From assembly GCA_900314365.1 (NCBI GenBank), contig OMVH01000145.1, positions 1 through 10,158 of the forward strand: a stretch of 10,158 nt of DNA. The letters run 5' to 3'. Positions 1 to 5,474 of this stretch are shown in pieces. Positions within the stretch are counted from its first letter, which is position 1, and the number at the start of each line of letters is the position of its first letter. The DNA is from an uncultured Prevotella sp. (lineage in GTDB: Bacteria; Bacteroidota; Bacteroidia; Bacteroidales; Bacteroidaceae). Made by a program: the position numbers and the translations under genes. The notes beneath the pieces are model-generated. The model was given only the letters and a program-made list of their open reading frames with translations, made no database searches and was not told the origin of the DNA.

Positions 1-1
1 G

Positions 2-106
2 TTAATAATCAATGATGATAATTTGATTCAACAAGAAGTTGACGAAGTCAGGAAAGACGAAGGAAAATTCCCAAAATGGGAATTTAGGGCGCTGAAACCA
101 CGATAA
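2..106 (+). CDS. C-terminal end of an unidentified protein (5' end outside the window)
   Basis: An open frame enters from the left edge (first full codon at 2) and stops at TAA 104-106, giving 34 residues. The peptide is acidic then basic, includes EVDEVRKDEGKFPKW and ends in RALKPR. Its composition reads like a real soluble protein tail, and no other frame here is as plausible. I do not recognise the family. A hairpin at 65-85 (8-bp arms, AAAAT loop) lies inside the coding part and is probably incidental. A 53-codon minus-strand frame (84-245) overlaps the end but is less convincing. The call rests on composition alone, so confidence is moderate. Confidence 0.5.
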   Translation, partial: LIINDDNLIQQEVDEVRKDEGKFPKWEFRALKPR

Positions 107-165
107 TCAGTGTGGCAGACTTCCTACCGCGGGGCTGAATCAGGTGCCCGCAGGGGTGACACTGT

Positions 166-188
166 GAGGATAGCGTCGCGAATCGCGA
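166..188 (+). repeat. Imperfect direct repeat, copy 1 (GAGGAT...GTCGCG...GCGA)
   Basis: A 23-base segment that matches 257-279 at 19 of 23 positions. It starts GAGGAT, contains GTCGCG and ends GCGA. This copy carries the short dyad TCGCG-AAT-CGCGA. The two copies start 91 bases apart. Confidence 0.5.
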
Positions 189-216
189 TTTTAGAGTTCC
201 TTTAACCTGATAAGAG

Positions 217-239
217 TGGGGTAACGTTTCGTTACCCCA
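217..239. other. Strong 9-bp dyad TGGGGTAAC-GTTTC-GTTACCCCA
   Basis: Perfect inverted repeat with 9-bp arms and a 5-base centre. It contains the half-sites GGTAAC and GTTACC that also form the palindrome upstream of hcp (3611-3626), where the centre is 4 bases. It could be an RNA hairpin or a protein site. No T-run follows, so a simple terminator is unlikely. Confidence 0.5.
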
Positions 240-256
240 TCGCATATTTGGTGAAG

Positions 257-279
257 GAGGATGGGGTCGCGTATTGCGA
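257..279 (+). repeat. Imperfect direct repeat, copy 2
   Basis: Second copy of the 23-base segment at 166-188 (19 of 23 identical). Here the dyad is GTCGC-GTATT-GCGAC (266-280). The mismatches fall partly in the loop and partly in the GAGGAT-to-GTCGCG joint, so a hairpin remains possible in both copies with slightly shifted pairing. Confidence 0.5.
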
Positions 280-444
280 CGCCGTCTGCAGACCGCTTTA
301 CCCTCAACGTGGGTGGCGGTTCACCACCCATTCAATCGCCCGCATTTTCCTGTCAGAGCGTTGAATGCCCGGCAGGCAGGGGACCTCTCTTTGCATGGAA
401 TCCCGCTGAAGCCTTCTAAATGGGCGCTGAAAAACTTTGGAATA

Positions 445-464
445 GAGCCATAAGAGCGTGGCTC
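445..464 (-). terminator. Possible terminator hairpin after the NimA-like gene
   Basis: GAGCCA/TGGCTC, a 6-bp stem with an 8-base loop, lies 30 bases past the stop codon of the minus-strand gene at 495-989. Read on the minus strand, the U-rich tract comes only about 10 bases later (AAAGTTTTTC), so this is a weak match to an intrinsic terminator. Confidence 0.25.
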
Positions 465-494
465 GGGAGGACAATCTTTGACTCAGACAGGGGG

Positions 495-989
495 CTAGTC
501 AGCTTGAGCCACGTGTTTGCACTTGCCACTGAACTCAGTGAAGTCGACGCGGATGATATTCACCCGGTGAAATGACTTTTCGCTGTATTTATATCCAATA
601 GCCTTGAAGTCGGGCGAGAGCTTGTCGACCAGTAAATGCAGGGCGTGCATCATTTCCTCGGGGGAAAGATGGATATGGGCCTCTCCGCGCAGAATGACGC
701 TTTCGTACTCGGTCGTGAAATTGCGGGGTAGCAGATTTACCTTTCCGATGATGCAGAACGACACCCCCGGATGCTGTTCCAGAGCTTGCAACTTGTGTCC
801 TTCCGGAGCGCAGTGGATGTAGATGGAGTGGTCGCCGTCCCACACAAAGTTGAGAGGTACCCCATATCCGGAACCGTCGACATCCTGCATCGACAGCACA
901 CCGTACTCACTTTCCCGCAGCAGCTCTAAAGCCCGTGCTTCATCCATGAGCCGGTCCTGGCGGCGGACAGTGTTGTTAACGTATCTCAT
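495..989 (-). CDS. NimA-like pyridoxamine 5'-phosphate oxidase-family flavin protein
   Basis: A 164-residue protein of the FMN-binding split-barrel (pyridoxamine 5'-phosphate oxidase-like) superfamily, closest in pattern to the 5-nitroimidazole resistance (Nim) branch. Features seen: a basic N-terminal MRYVNNTVRRQDR segment; the strand YGVLSM..VDGSGYGVPLNFVWD (30-51); IYIHCAPEGHKLQAL (57-70), the family's ligand-contacting loop; VSFCIIGK (77-83); and YESVILRGEAHI (95-106). Family members bind FMN or related cofactors in the cytoplasm as homodimers. Nim proteins reduce nitro groups, but many chromosomal relatives have no proven substrate, so the activity is not settled. The start is ATG at 989; a second in-frame ATG at residue 15 would cut the N-terminal tail. 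It shares its strand with the Hcp cluster but is separated from it by more than 330 bases, so it probably has its own promoter. Confidence 0.85.
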   Translation of the reverse strand: MRYVNNTVRRQDRLMDEARALELLRESEYGVLSMQDVDGSGYGVPLNFVWDGDHSIYIHCAPEGHKLQALEQHPGVSFCIIGKVNLLPRNFTTEYESVILRGEAHIHLSPEEMMHALHLLVDKLSPDFKAIGYKYSEKSFHRVNIIRVDFTEFSGKCKHVAQAD

Positions 990-1326
990 ATTTTAATTAT
1001 AATGTAATAATCTTGAATGTTTATTTGTGTCCGTAGGGGGTGCATGTGTGAGAACGGTGTGTGCTCTTCCTTTCCTGAGAGTCCCTTAGCCCGCACATGT
1101 CCGGCTTGTGATATTCTGCAAAGTTCGCGAAAACTGCCGAGGACACCAAACAAATGCACCTTTTCTTTAAGCCAAATGCGCAAAGTCATCGTTGGACAGC
1201 TCCGGCGTGGCAAGGGAAAAGGTGCACGATGGGCAATGATTCTTGTCATGGCATCTTGGTCGTTTCCAGCCGCCTGGGCAGTTGGCAAAGGATCGCGGAT
1301 GCTGATGTGATGACGTGGGGAGCGGG
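990..1326. other. Gene-free spacer containing an 11-bp perfect inverted repeat
   Basis: Spacer between the NimA-like gene and the cupin gene. Frames of about 100 codons exist on both strands but they contradict each other, run into neighbouring genes and show no recognisable domain. The notable element is TGCACCTTTTC at 1155-1165 against GAAAAGGTGCA at 1216-1226, with 50 bases between the arms. A further GCCA/TGGC pair (1171-1174 with 1208-1211) sits inside. No clear TAnnTTTG promoter box precedes the NimA-like gene. Confidence 0.4.
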
Positions 1327-1647
1327 CTATCCCTTTATCATCGTTATCATCATTTTGAAGGGCTTCTCGGCTTTTACTGCATGACGCGCGCCGGCAGGAA
1401 TCACCAAGGCCTGGCCAGCGGGAATGTGCAGTTCTTCACCCTCCAGGATGAATACCATCTCACCCTCGAGTACTTGCAGCAGAGCTTCGTAAGGAGCCTG
1501 ATGCTCACTCAGACCCTGTCCTTTGTCGAATGCGAACACAGTGATGCTACCTGCATCATTATGCACCAGCTCGCGGCTGACGACACTTCCCTCAGCAACT
1601 GCAACGAGCGCCTTGGGTTCGAATATCTTTCCTTTCTCGAATGTCAT
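1327..1647 (-). CDS. Small single-domain cupin protein
   Basis: A 106-residue protein that is a single cupin beta-barrel. Motif 1 is visible as LSEHQAPYEALLQVLEGE (46-63), with H49 and E54 as probable metal ligands; the usual second histidine of HxH is alanine 51. Motif 2 is GQALVIPAGARHAVKA (78-93), with H89. The SEH..P.(D/E)A..QVLEG and C-terminal KPFKMM patterns are typical of a common small bacterial cupin subfamily, so the missing histidine is normal there. Function is unknown: such proteins bind a metal or small ligand in the cytoplasm. I chose the ATG at 1647, giving MTFEKGKIF, because the frame only extends further through a TTG at 1701 and the added residues do not look like part of a cupin. 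It lies 157 bases downstream of hcp on the same strand, so a shared stress role is possible. Confidence 0.85.
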   Translation of the reverse strand: MTFEKGKIFEPKALVAVAEGSVVSRELVHNDAGSITVFAFDKGQGLSEHQAPYEALLQVLEGEMVFILEGEELHIPAGQALVIPAGARHAVKAEKPFKMMITMIKG

Positions 1648-1667
1648 ATGAATAGAATTTAAAAGAA

Positions 1668-1675
1668 CAATATTA
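1668..1675 (-). promoter_or_regulatory. Weak -7 box candidate for the cupin gene
   Basis: On the minus strand this reads TAATATTG, one mismatch from TAnnTTTG, 20 bases before the cupin ATG. A TTG at 1701-1699 could act as the -33 element, but its spacing (23 bases) is slightly long. This is a suggestion only. Confidence 0.3.
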
Positions 1676-1804
1676 AAGTATGCTCCCGCTGAGGATTTCA
1701 AGTGGAATGAAGGCCCCTTCGGACTACATCGTCAGAAAGGGATTTGACCGGCATTCTGCATTGGAATATCACTCAGCGAAAGCGATCTCATCTTAGACCC
1801 GCCG

Positions 1805-3448
1805 TCAGGCATTCAGCATCCTGATGTCTTCCTCCACGGTGGAGATGGTGCCGAGGCCAAAGCTGTCCTGCAGCACCTTCAGAATGCCGGGAGAGACAAA
1901 GGCTGGCAGCGTGGGACCGATATGGATGTTCTTGATACCGAGGCTCAGCAGTGCCAGGAGCACGATGACGGCTTTCTGCTCGTACCAGGCGATGTTGAAC
2001 ACGATGGGAAGGTCGTTGATGTCGGCGACTCCGAAAATCTCTTTCAGCTTCAAGGCCACAACAGCCCACGAATAGCTGTCGTTGCACTGACCGGCATCGA
2101 GCACGCGGGGGATACCATTAATGTCGCCGAGCTGGAGCTTGTTGTATTTATATTTAGCGCAGCCCGATGTGAGGATAACCACATCCTGGGGTAGAGCCTT
2201 GGCGTAATCGGCGTAGTAGTTGCGGCTCTTCATGCGACCGTCGCAGCCGCCCATGACCACGAACTTGCGGATGGCACCGCTCTTGACAGCGTCGACGATC
2301 TTGTCGGCCAGGGCGAACACCTGGTCATGAGCGAAGCCGCCGATAATTTCTCCGTGTTCAATCTCCTCGGGAGCAGCGCAGTGGCGTGCCATCTCGATAA
2401 CCTCGGAGAAGTCCTTATGCCCGTCGGGACGTGTGGCGATATGCTTCCATCCGGGGAACCCTGTGGAGTTGGCCGTGAACACGCGTCCGGCGTAATTAGC
2501 AGTAGGAGAGGGTGGTACGATGCAGTTCGTAGTGAAGACGATGGGGCCGTTGAAGTGTGAGAACTCTTCCTTCTGCTTCCACCAGGCGTTGCCATAGTTG
2601 CCCACCAAATGCTTGTATTTTTTAAGCTCGGGATAGAAATGGGCCGGCAGCATCTCTCCGTGGGTGTAAACGTCGATGCCGGTTCCCTCGGTCTGCTCCA
2701 GAAGGTCGGCGATGTCGTGCATGTCGTGACCGCTGATGAGGATACCCGGACGAGTGCCCACACCGATATTCACTTTCGTGATTTCGGGCTTGCCGTAGGC
2801 TCCGGTGTTGGCCTGGTCGAGCAGTGCCATCACATCCACACCGTGCTTTCCCGTAGCGAGCAGCAGCGAGAGTAATTCGTCAGCAGTAGCCTCGGGATTG
2901 CTGATGCCCGAGAGAGCCTCCGTCATGAAGCGGATGATGTCCTCGTTGCGGCGGCCCAGGCGCGCGGCGTGCTCGTAGTAAGCGGCCATACCCTTGAGTC
3001 CGAGCACTATGGTCTCTTTGAGCGAGCGGATGTCCTCGTTGGTTGTGCGCAGCACGGTCTCGCGGTCGCCCTCGGCCTCATAGTCGCTCTTCTCTCCGCC
3101 CCATTCAACTTCGTGGTAAGAGGGCAGTGCGATTCCGCGCTGAGCAGCAGCGGCTAGCAACTGTTTCTTAATCGCAATGCCATTGTCGACCTTCAGCAGC
3201 AGGGCTTCGTCGTCGAAGTTGGCATTGGTGATAGTAGCGAAAAGAGCGTCGATGATGAAGTCGTCGACAGTGGTGTCGTCAGCAAATCCGTTCTTCAACA
3301 GTGCGTGGTAGATGGTTCCTACGCCGCGCGTCACGCTGAGAAGCAAGTCCATCCAGCGGCTTGTTTCCGGTTTCTTACCACATACGCCACGTACGGTGCA
3401 ACCTGTACCTTTGGCAGTTTCCTGACATTGAAAGCAAAACATGTTCAT
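1805..3448 (-). CDS. hcp: Hybrid-cluster protein (hydroxylamine reductase / NO reductase), class I
   Basis: A 547-residue Hcp. The N-terminus carries the [Fe-S] cluster cysteines C5, C8, C17 and C23 in the spacing Cx2Cx8Cx5C, which marks class I (strict-anaerobe type) rather than the enterobacterial Cx2Cx11Cx6C. All eight ligands of the hybrid Fe-S-O cluster are in place: H241 (SGHDMHD), E265 (HGEMLPAH), C309 (TTNCIVPP), C402 (GGCDG, the persulfide cysteine), C430 (TSGCAKYK), C455 (GQCNDSYS), E490 and K492 (YEQKA). This spacing closely tracks the Desulfovibrio protein. Hcp enzymes reduce hydroxylamine in vitro; work on enterobacterial Hcp supports a physiological role as a high-affinity NO reductase, so detoxification is the likely job. 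It is cytoplasmic, with no signal peptide. The start is ATG at 3448 (MNMFCFQC). A Crp/Fnr gene lies upstream on the same strand, and the intervening 204 bases hold a promoter and palindromic operator. Confidence 0.97.
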   Translation of the reverse strand: MNMFCFQCQETAKGTGCTVRGVCGKKPETSRWMDLLLSVTRGVGTIYHALLKNGFADDTTVDDFIIDALFATITNANFDDEALLLKVDNGIAIKKQLLAAAAQRGIALPSYHEVEWGGEKSDYEAEGDRETVLRTTNEDIRSLKETIVLGLKGMAAYYEHAARLGRRNEDIIRFMTEALSGISNPEATADELLSLLLATGKHGVDVMALLDQANTGAYGKPEITKVNIGVGTRPGILISGHDMHDIADLLEQTEGTGIDVYTHGEMLPAHFYPELKKYKHLVGNYGNAWWKQKEEFSHFNGPIVFTTNCIVPPSPTANYAGRVFTANSTGFPGWKHIATRPDGHKDFSEVIEMARHCAAPEEIEHGEIIGGFAHDQVFALADKIVDAVKSGAIRKFVVMGGCDGRMKSRNYYADYAKALPQDVVILTSGCAKYKYNKLQLGDINGIPRVLDAGQCNDSYSWAVVALKLKEIFGVADINDLPIVFNIAWYEQKAVIVLLALLSLGIKNIHIGPTLPAFVSPGILKVLQDSFGLGTISTVEEDIRMLNA

Positions 3449-3580
3449 GTTGTCAATATTTTTAAAGGGTTATCTTTTTAATACGTTTATTTCAATCGTG
3501 ACGCTTGTAGAAAGTGGAAGCCCGGTTGTCAGCCGCGAGGGTAATCGGCACGATGGGGCACGCTCTCTGTTTGTCGGGTG

Positions 3581-3588
3581 CAAAGTTA
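3581..3588 (-). promoter_or_regulatory. -7 promoter box of hcp
   Basis: Minus strand TAACTTTG, an exact fit to the Bacteroidetes -7 consensus TAnnTTTG. If its last G is at -4, transcription starts near 3577, leaving a leader of about 128 bases before the hcp ATG. No good -33 TTG lies at the usual spacing, as expected for a promoter that needs an activator. Confidence 0.6.
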
Positions 3589-3610
3589 ATGACCGTCAGA
3601 GGGGCAGAGG

Positions 3611-3626
3611 GGTAACAATTGTTACC
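3611..3626. promoter_or_regulatory. Perfect 16-bp palindrome GGTAACAATTGTTACC, likely Crp/HcpR-type operator of hcp
   Basis: A fully symmetric site centred between 3618 and 3619. With the start predicted from the box at 3581-3588, its centre falls at about -41.5, the class II position at which Crp-family activators touch RNA polymerase. The gene immediately upstream encodes a Crp/Fnr protein. I infer that this protein binds here and turns on hcp. Binding is not shown by sequence alone. Confidence 0.65.
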
Positions 3627-3652
3627 GATAAGTATTAAAAAAGACTAAAAGT

Positions 3653-4330
3653 TTATTTAAGCTTGCTTTTGTCTATAATCTCGATGTTGCGTCCGTCAAT
3701 TTTTATGGCCCCTTCTTTCTCGAAATCGGCCAGGACGCGTATGAGCGAGAATTTCTGGATTCCCATGCTGTCGGCAATCTCCTGACGGCTGCGAAAGAGC
3801 AGGATGCTGCGCGACTGCTGCTCACGGGCCCGCTGAAGCAAGAGAGCTGCCACTTTTTCTCTTACAGTCATGAGACTGAGCATGTTCAGCTTGCGTGTGA
3901 GGAAGACGTTGGTATCGGAAAGCAGCCTTATGAAGTTGGCCAGCACCTGACTGTTGTCGTTGAGTAAGGAACGGAAAGTCTCCTTCTGCCACCTCAGAAC
4001 TACAACCTCGGAGGCAGCCTGCACCGTCACGGGCATGTTGCCGTTGGTAGCGAAGACGAACGCGGGAGCAATCATAAGCCCGGGACCGAGCCGGCTCACT
4101 TCCACTTCTTTTCCGCCTGGTGACGACATGCGGCAAACCAGTGTGCCTTCGACCACAATGTCGGCATTACGGCAGGAGTATCCCGCTAAGGCATAGAGAT
4201 CGCTCTTGGAATAATCCACCATTCGATGAGGGAAGCTCTCGAGGATTACTCCAACGGCTGCCTTGCTCATGTCTTGAAACAAAGGGCACTTCGTCAGGGA
4301 TTCTATGTATTTGTCTTTGTCCACGGTCAC
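3653..4330 (-). CDS. Crp/Fnr-family transcription regulator, probably HcpR-like
   Basis: A 225-residue regulator with a cyclic-nucleotide-binding-type sensor barrel (about residues 15-125; note CPLFQDMS at the start and DIVVEGTLVCRM), a dimerisation helix (about 126-155) and a Crp-type helix-turn-helix (about 179-205, RSRQEIADSMGIQKFSLIRVLADFEKEGAI). It lacks the clustered N-terminal cysteines of true Fnr, so it is not an oxygen-sensing Fe-S protein of that kind. In Porphyromonas the regulator of hcp, HcpR, is a heme-binding NO-responsive member of this family; the position next to hcp suggests the same here. No ATG is usable: the frame starts with GTG at 4330 or, more likely, GTG at 4324. 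The first ATG (4270) would remove the conserved CPLF segment. The gene ends 27 bases before the hcp operator. Confidence 0.88.
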   Translation of the reverse strand: MTVDKDKYIESLTKCPLFQDMSKAAVGVILESFPHRMVDYSKSDLYALAGYSCRNADIVVEGTLVCRMSSPGGKEVEVSRLGPGLMIAPAFVFATNGNMPVTVQAASEVVVLRWQKETFRSLLNDNSQVLANFIRLLSDTNVFLTRKLNMLSLMTVREKVAALLLQRAREQQSRSILLFRSRQEIADSMGIQKFSLIRVLADFEKEGAIKIDGRNIEIIDKSKLK

Positions 4331-4337
4331 AAAGTTA
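4330..4337 (-). promoter_or_regulatory. -7 promoter box of the Crp-like gene, touching its start codon
   Basis: Minus strand TAACTTTG, with a TTG about 16 bases upstream that could serve as the -33 element. The final G of the box is also the first base of the most upstream GTG. Transcription from it would start near 4326, so translation from GTG 4324 would be nearly leaderless. Confidence 0.5.
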
Positions 4338-4919
4338 ATTGTATTTTGTGAAACAACATTCTGGTTACGGATTTTTTTATCGAAATATGTCCGATGAAGC
4401 TATTCTGAAGGATACAGACAAATTAGAAAGTCGGTTAGTATGGCCTAGCCCCTACTGTCCGTTGGATGGTACTATGACTACGAGGGCTGCACTCTGTAGT
4501 GGGACACTTTTTTTTATGAAGCCTGAATACTTGGACTAAAACATGTGGACTGTCGAAGGGCAGGCCGAAGTGGGAGAGTGATTCTTCTGTTCAGCTTTGG
4601 AGTAAGAAAGTTTGATGGCTAATTTATATCCCCCACACTGTTTTTAACTCCTCAGCCAGTTCTGCGATGAATGTTTATGATGAGTTGGTAAATTTATGCT
4701 TTCCTTGTCTTCCGTTTTTTACGCTATAAGATGATGGTCATTTTTTCCACTCAAAAAGAAGAAGACAGTTTGAATCGGTCGTGAAAAGGATGGGAGAGTG
4801 GAGTTCAAAAAAAACAATCAGTACAAAGTAGCGCGACGGGAAACGGTAGAGTCTGATAAGCCACAGGGTATGTAAGGCAGTTGCTGGGTTAAAAAAATGA
4901 TAAAGGCCGATGCTGCTTT
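4338..4919. other. Gene-free spacer between the Crp-like gene and the HsdR-type domain gene
   Basis: About 580 bases with only short frames of 60-66 codons (4339-4539 plus, 4738-4923 minus). Neither has a recognisable motif, and the minus one needs a TTG overlapping the stop of the neighbouring gene. A small plus-strand hairpin AGTG-GGA-CACT (4498-4508) runs into eight T residues (4508-4515) and looks like a weak terminator, although no plus-strand gene precedes it. I see no promoter box and no mobile-element ends. Confidence 0.4.
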
Positions 4920-5369
4920 TCAAATATCTCTGTAGTCAGGAATGGCTTCTAAGAATAAATATTTTTTACCGACATAATCCATTTTGCAGCAGTAGCTGTC
5001 AAGACCGTTGCTCACTACGAGATAGTCCACATGGAGCAGGAGGTTGTAGGCCGAGATTTGGTCGAACACCTTTTGAGTGATGGCAATATTGGGGGCCTTG
5101 TATTCGATAATCATCCTCGGATGAAGGCCGGTGTCGTAGAGTACGCTGTCAGCGCGCAGTTGCTTGGCCCCTATCTGGAGCCGCACCTCGTTGGCCATAA
5201 GCGAGGCGGGGTAGCCTTTGTGCTCGGTGAGATAATGTACAAAGTGCTGTCGGACCCACTCTTCAGGAGTGAGCGCGACATATTTCCGCCTCAGAATGTC
5301 ATAGATAGTGGGCCTCTCACGGGAACCACCTATTTTTATTGCAAAACTTGGTAGGTTGAGTGGAATCAT
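4920..5369 (-). CDS. Stand-alone type I restriction HsdR N-terminal (PD-(D/E)xK) domain protein
   Basis: A 149-residue protein resembling the N-terminal nuclease domain of type I restriction subunit R (HSDR_N_2 type). The nuclease signature is intact: E61 in NEVRLQIG, D74 in RADSVLYD, E89 and K91 in MIIEYKAP, then Q104 and Y108 in the helix FDQISAYNLLL, the QxxxY motif shared by RecB-like and HsdR nucleases. The C-terminus YLVVSNGLDSYCC is also typical of the domain. There is no helicase/translocase part and no hsdM or hsdS gene nearby, so it is not a working type I system. I recall this small gene accompanying holA in other Bacteroidales, which would suggest a housekeeping role, but the role is unknown to me. 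It starts at ATG 5369 and is divergent from holA. Confidence 0.85.
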   Translation of the reverse strand: MIPLNLPSFAIKIGGSRERPTIYDILRRKYVALTPEEWVRQHFVHYLTEHKGYPASLMANEVRLQIGAKQLRADSVLYDTGLHPRMIIEYKAPNIAITQKVFDQISAYNLLLHVDYLVVSNGLDSYCCKMDYVGKKYLFLEAIPDYRDI

Positions 5370-5406
5370 TTTGTTAACTTTGCATTGACGTACAAAGTTA
5401 ACAAAA
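5369..5406. promoter_or_regulatory. 38-bp inverted repeat carrying two face-to-face -7 boxes (HsdR-domain gene and holA)
   Basis: TTTTGTTAACTTTG (5369-5382) and its exact complement (5393-5406) flank a 10-base spacer. Each arm contains TAACTTTG: 5375-5382 pointing right towards holA, and 5400-5393 pointing left towards the HsdR-domain gene. Predicted starts are about 5386 (plus) and 5389 (minus), so the two transcripts would begin almost on top of each other and run through each other's promoter. The ATG of the minus-strand gene lies at the outer edge of the left arm. Confidence 0.6.
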
Positions 5407-5474
5407 AAGTGCGGAATGACCGCCGTCTCGGTTGGCTGTTTCGTTCGTGAGCAACTATTTTAAATCAGACCGTC

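Larger units (their letters stand above)
107..494. other. Gene-free, hairpin-rich intergenic region; candidate structured RNA or dispersed repeat
   Basis: No convincing gene lies here, but dyads are dense: TCGCG/CGCGA at 176-188 (3-nt loop), a 9-bp stem at 217-239, GTCGC/GCGAC at 266-280, a 7-bp stem TGGGTGG/CCACCCA at 310-330, and GAGCCA/TGGCTC at 445-464. The stretch is more GC-rich than the other spacers. On the minus strand there are two short arginine-rich frames: 84-245 (53 codons from ATG) and 304-396 (30 codons from ATG, extendable to a TTG at 474). Their composition is unlike the neighbouring genes, so I think they are by-products. I could not match the region to RNase P, tmRNA, SRP RNA, 6S RNA, or a group I or II intron core. 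Confidence 0.4.

Noticed and set aside
20..494. RNase P RNA, tmRNA, SRP RNA or a group I/II intron in the hairpin-rich region
   Set aside because: None of the diagnostic cores is present: no GAGGAAAGTCC-type P4, no tRNA-like 3' end, no GGAAGGAAGCAG-type SRP loop, and no intron domain V or P7 core.
1043..1155. CTGAGA motif near GGGGTGC, suggestive of a TPP riboswitch
   Set aside because: The second conserved half (ACCTGA/GGATAATGCCAGCGTAGG-type core) is absent, and the downstream genes are not thiamine genes.
1017..1310. Plus-strand frame of 97 codons rich in cysteine and arginine, overlapping a minus-strand frame of 100 codons (986-1288)
   Set aside because: The frames occupy the same DNA on opposite strands, neither has a recognisable domain, one runs into the NimA-like gene, and an 11-bp inverted repeat crosses both.
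4738..4923. 61-codon hydrophobic minus-strand frame overlapping the end of the HsdR-domain gene
   Set aside because: It needs a TTG start overlapping the neighbouring stop, has no recognisable feature beyond AT-driven hydrophobic residues, and lies in a spacer with no other coding signs.
4920..5369. A complete type I restriction-modification system
   Set aside because: Only the HsdR N-terminal domain is encoded; no helicase part, hsdM or hsdS is found in the flanks.
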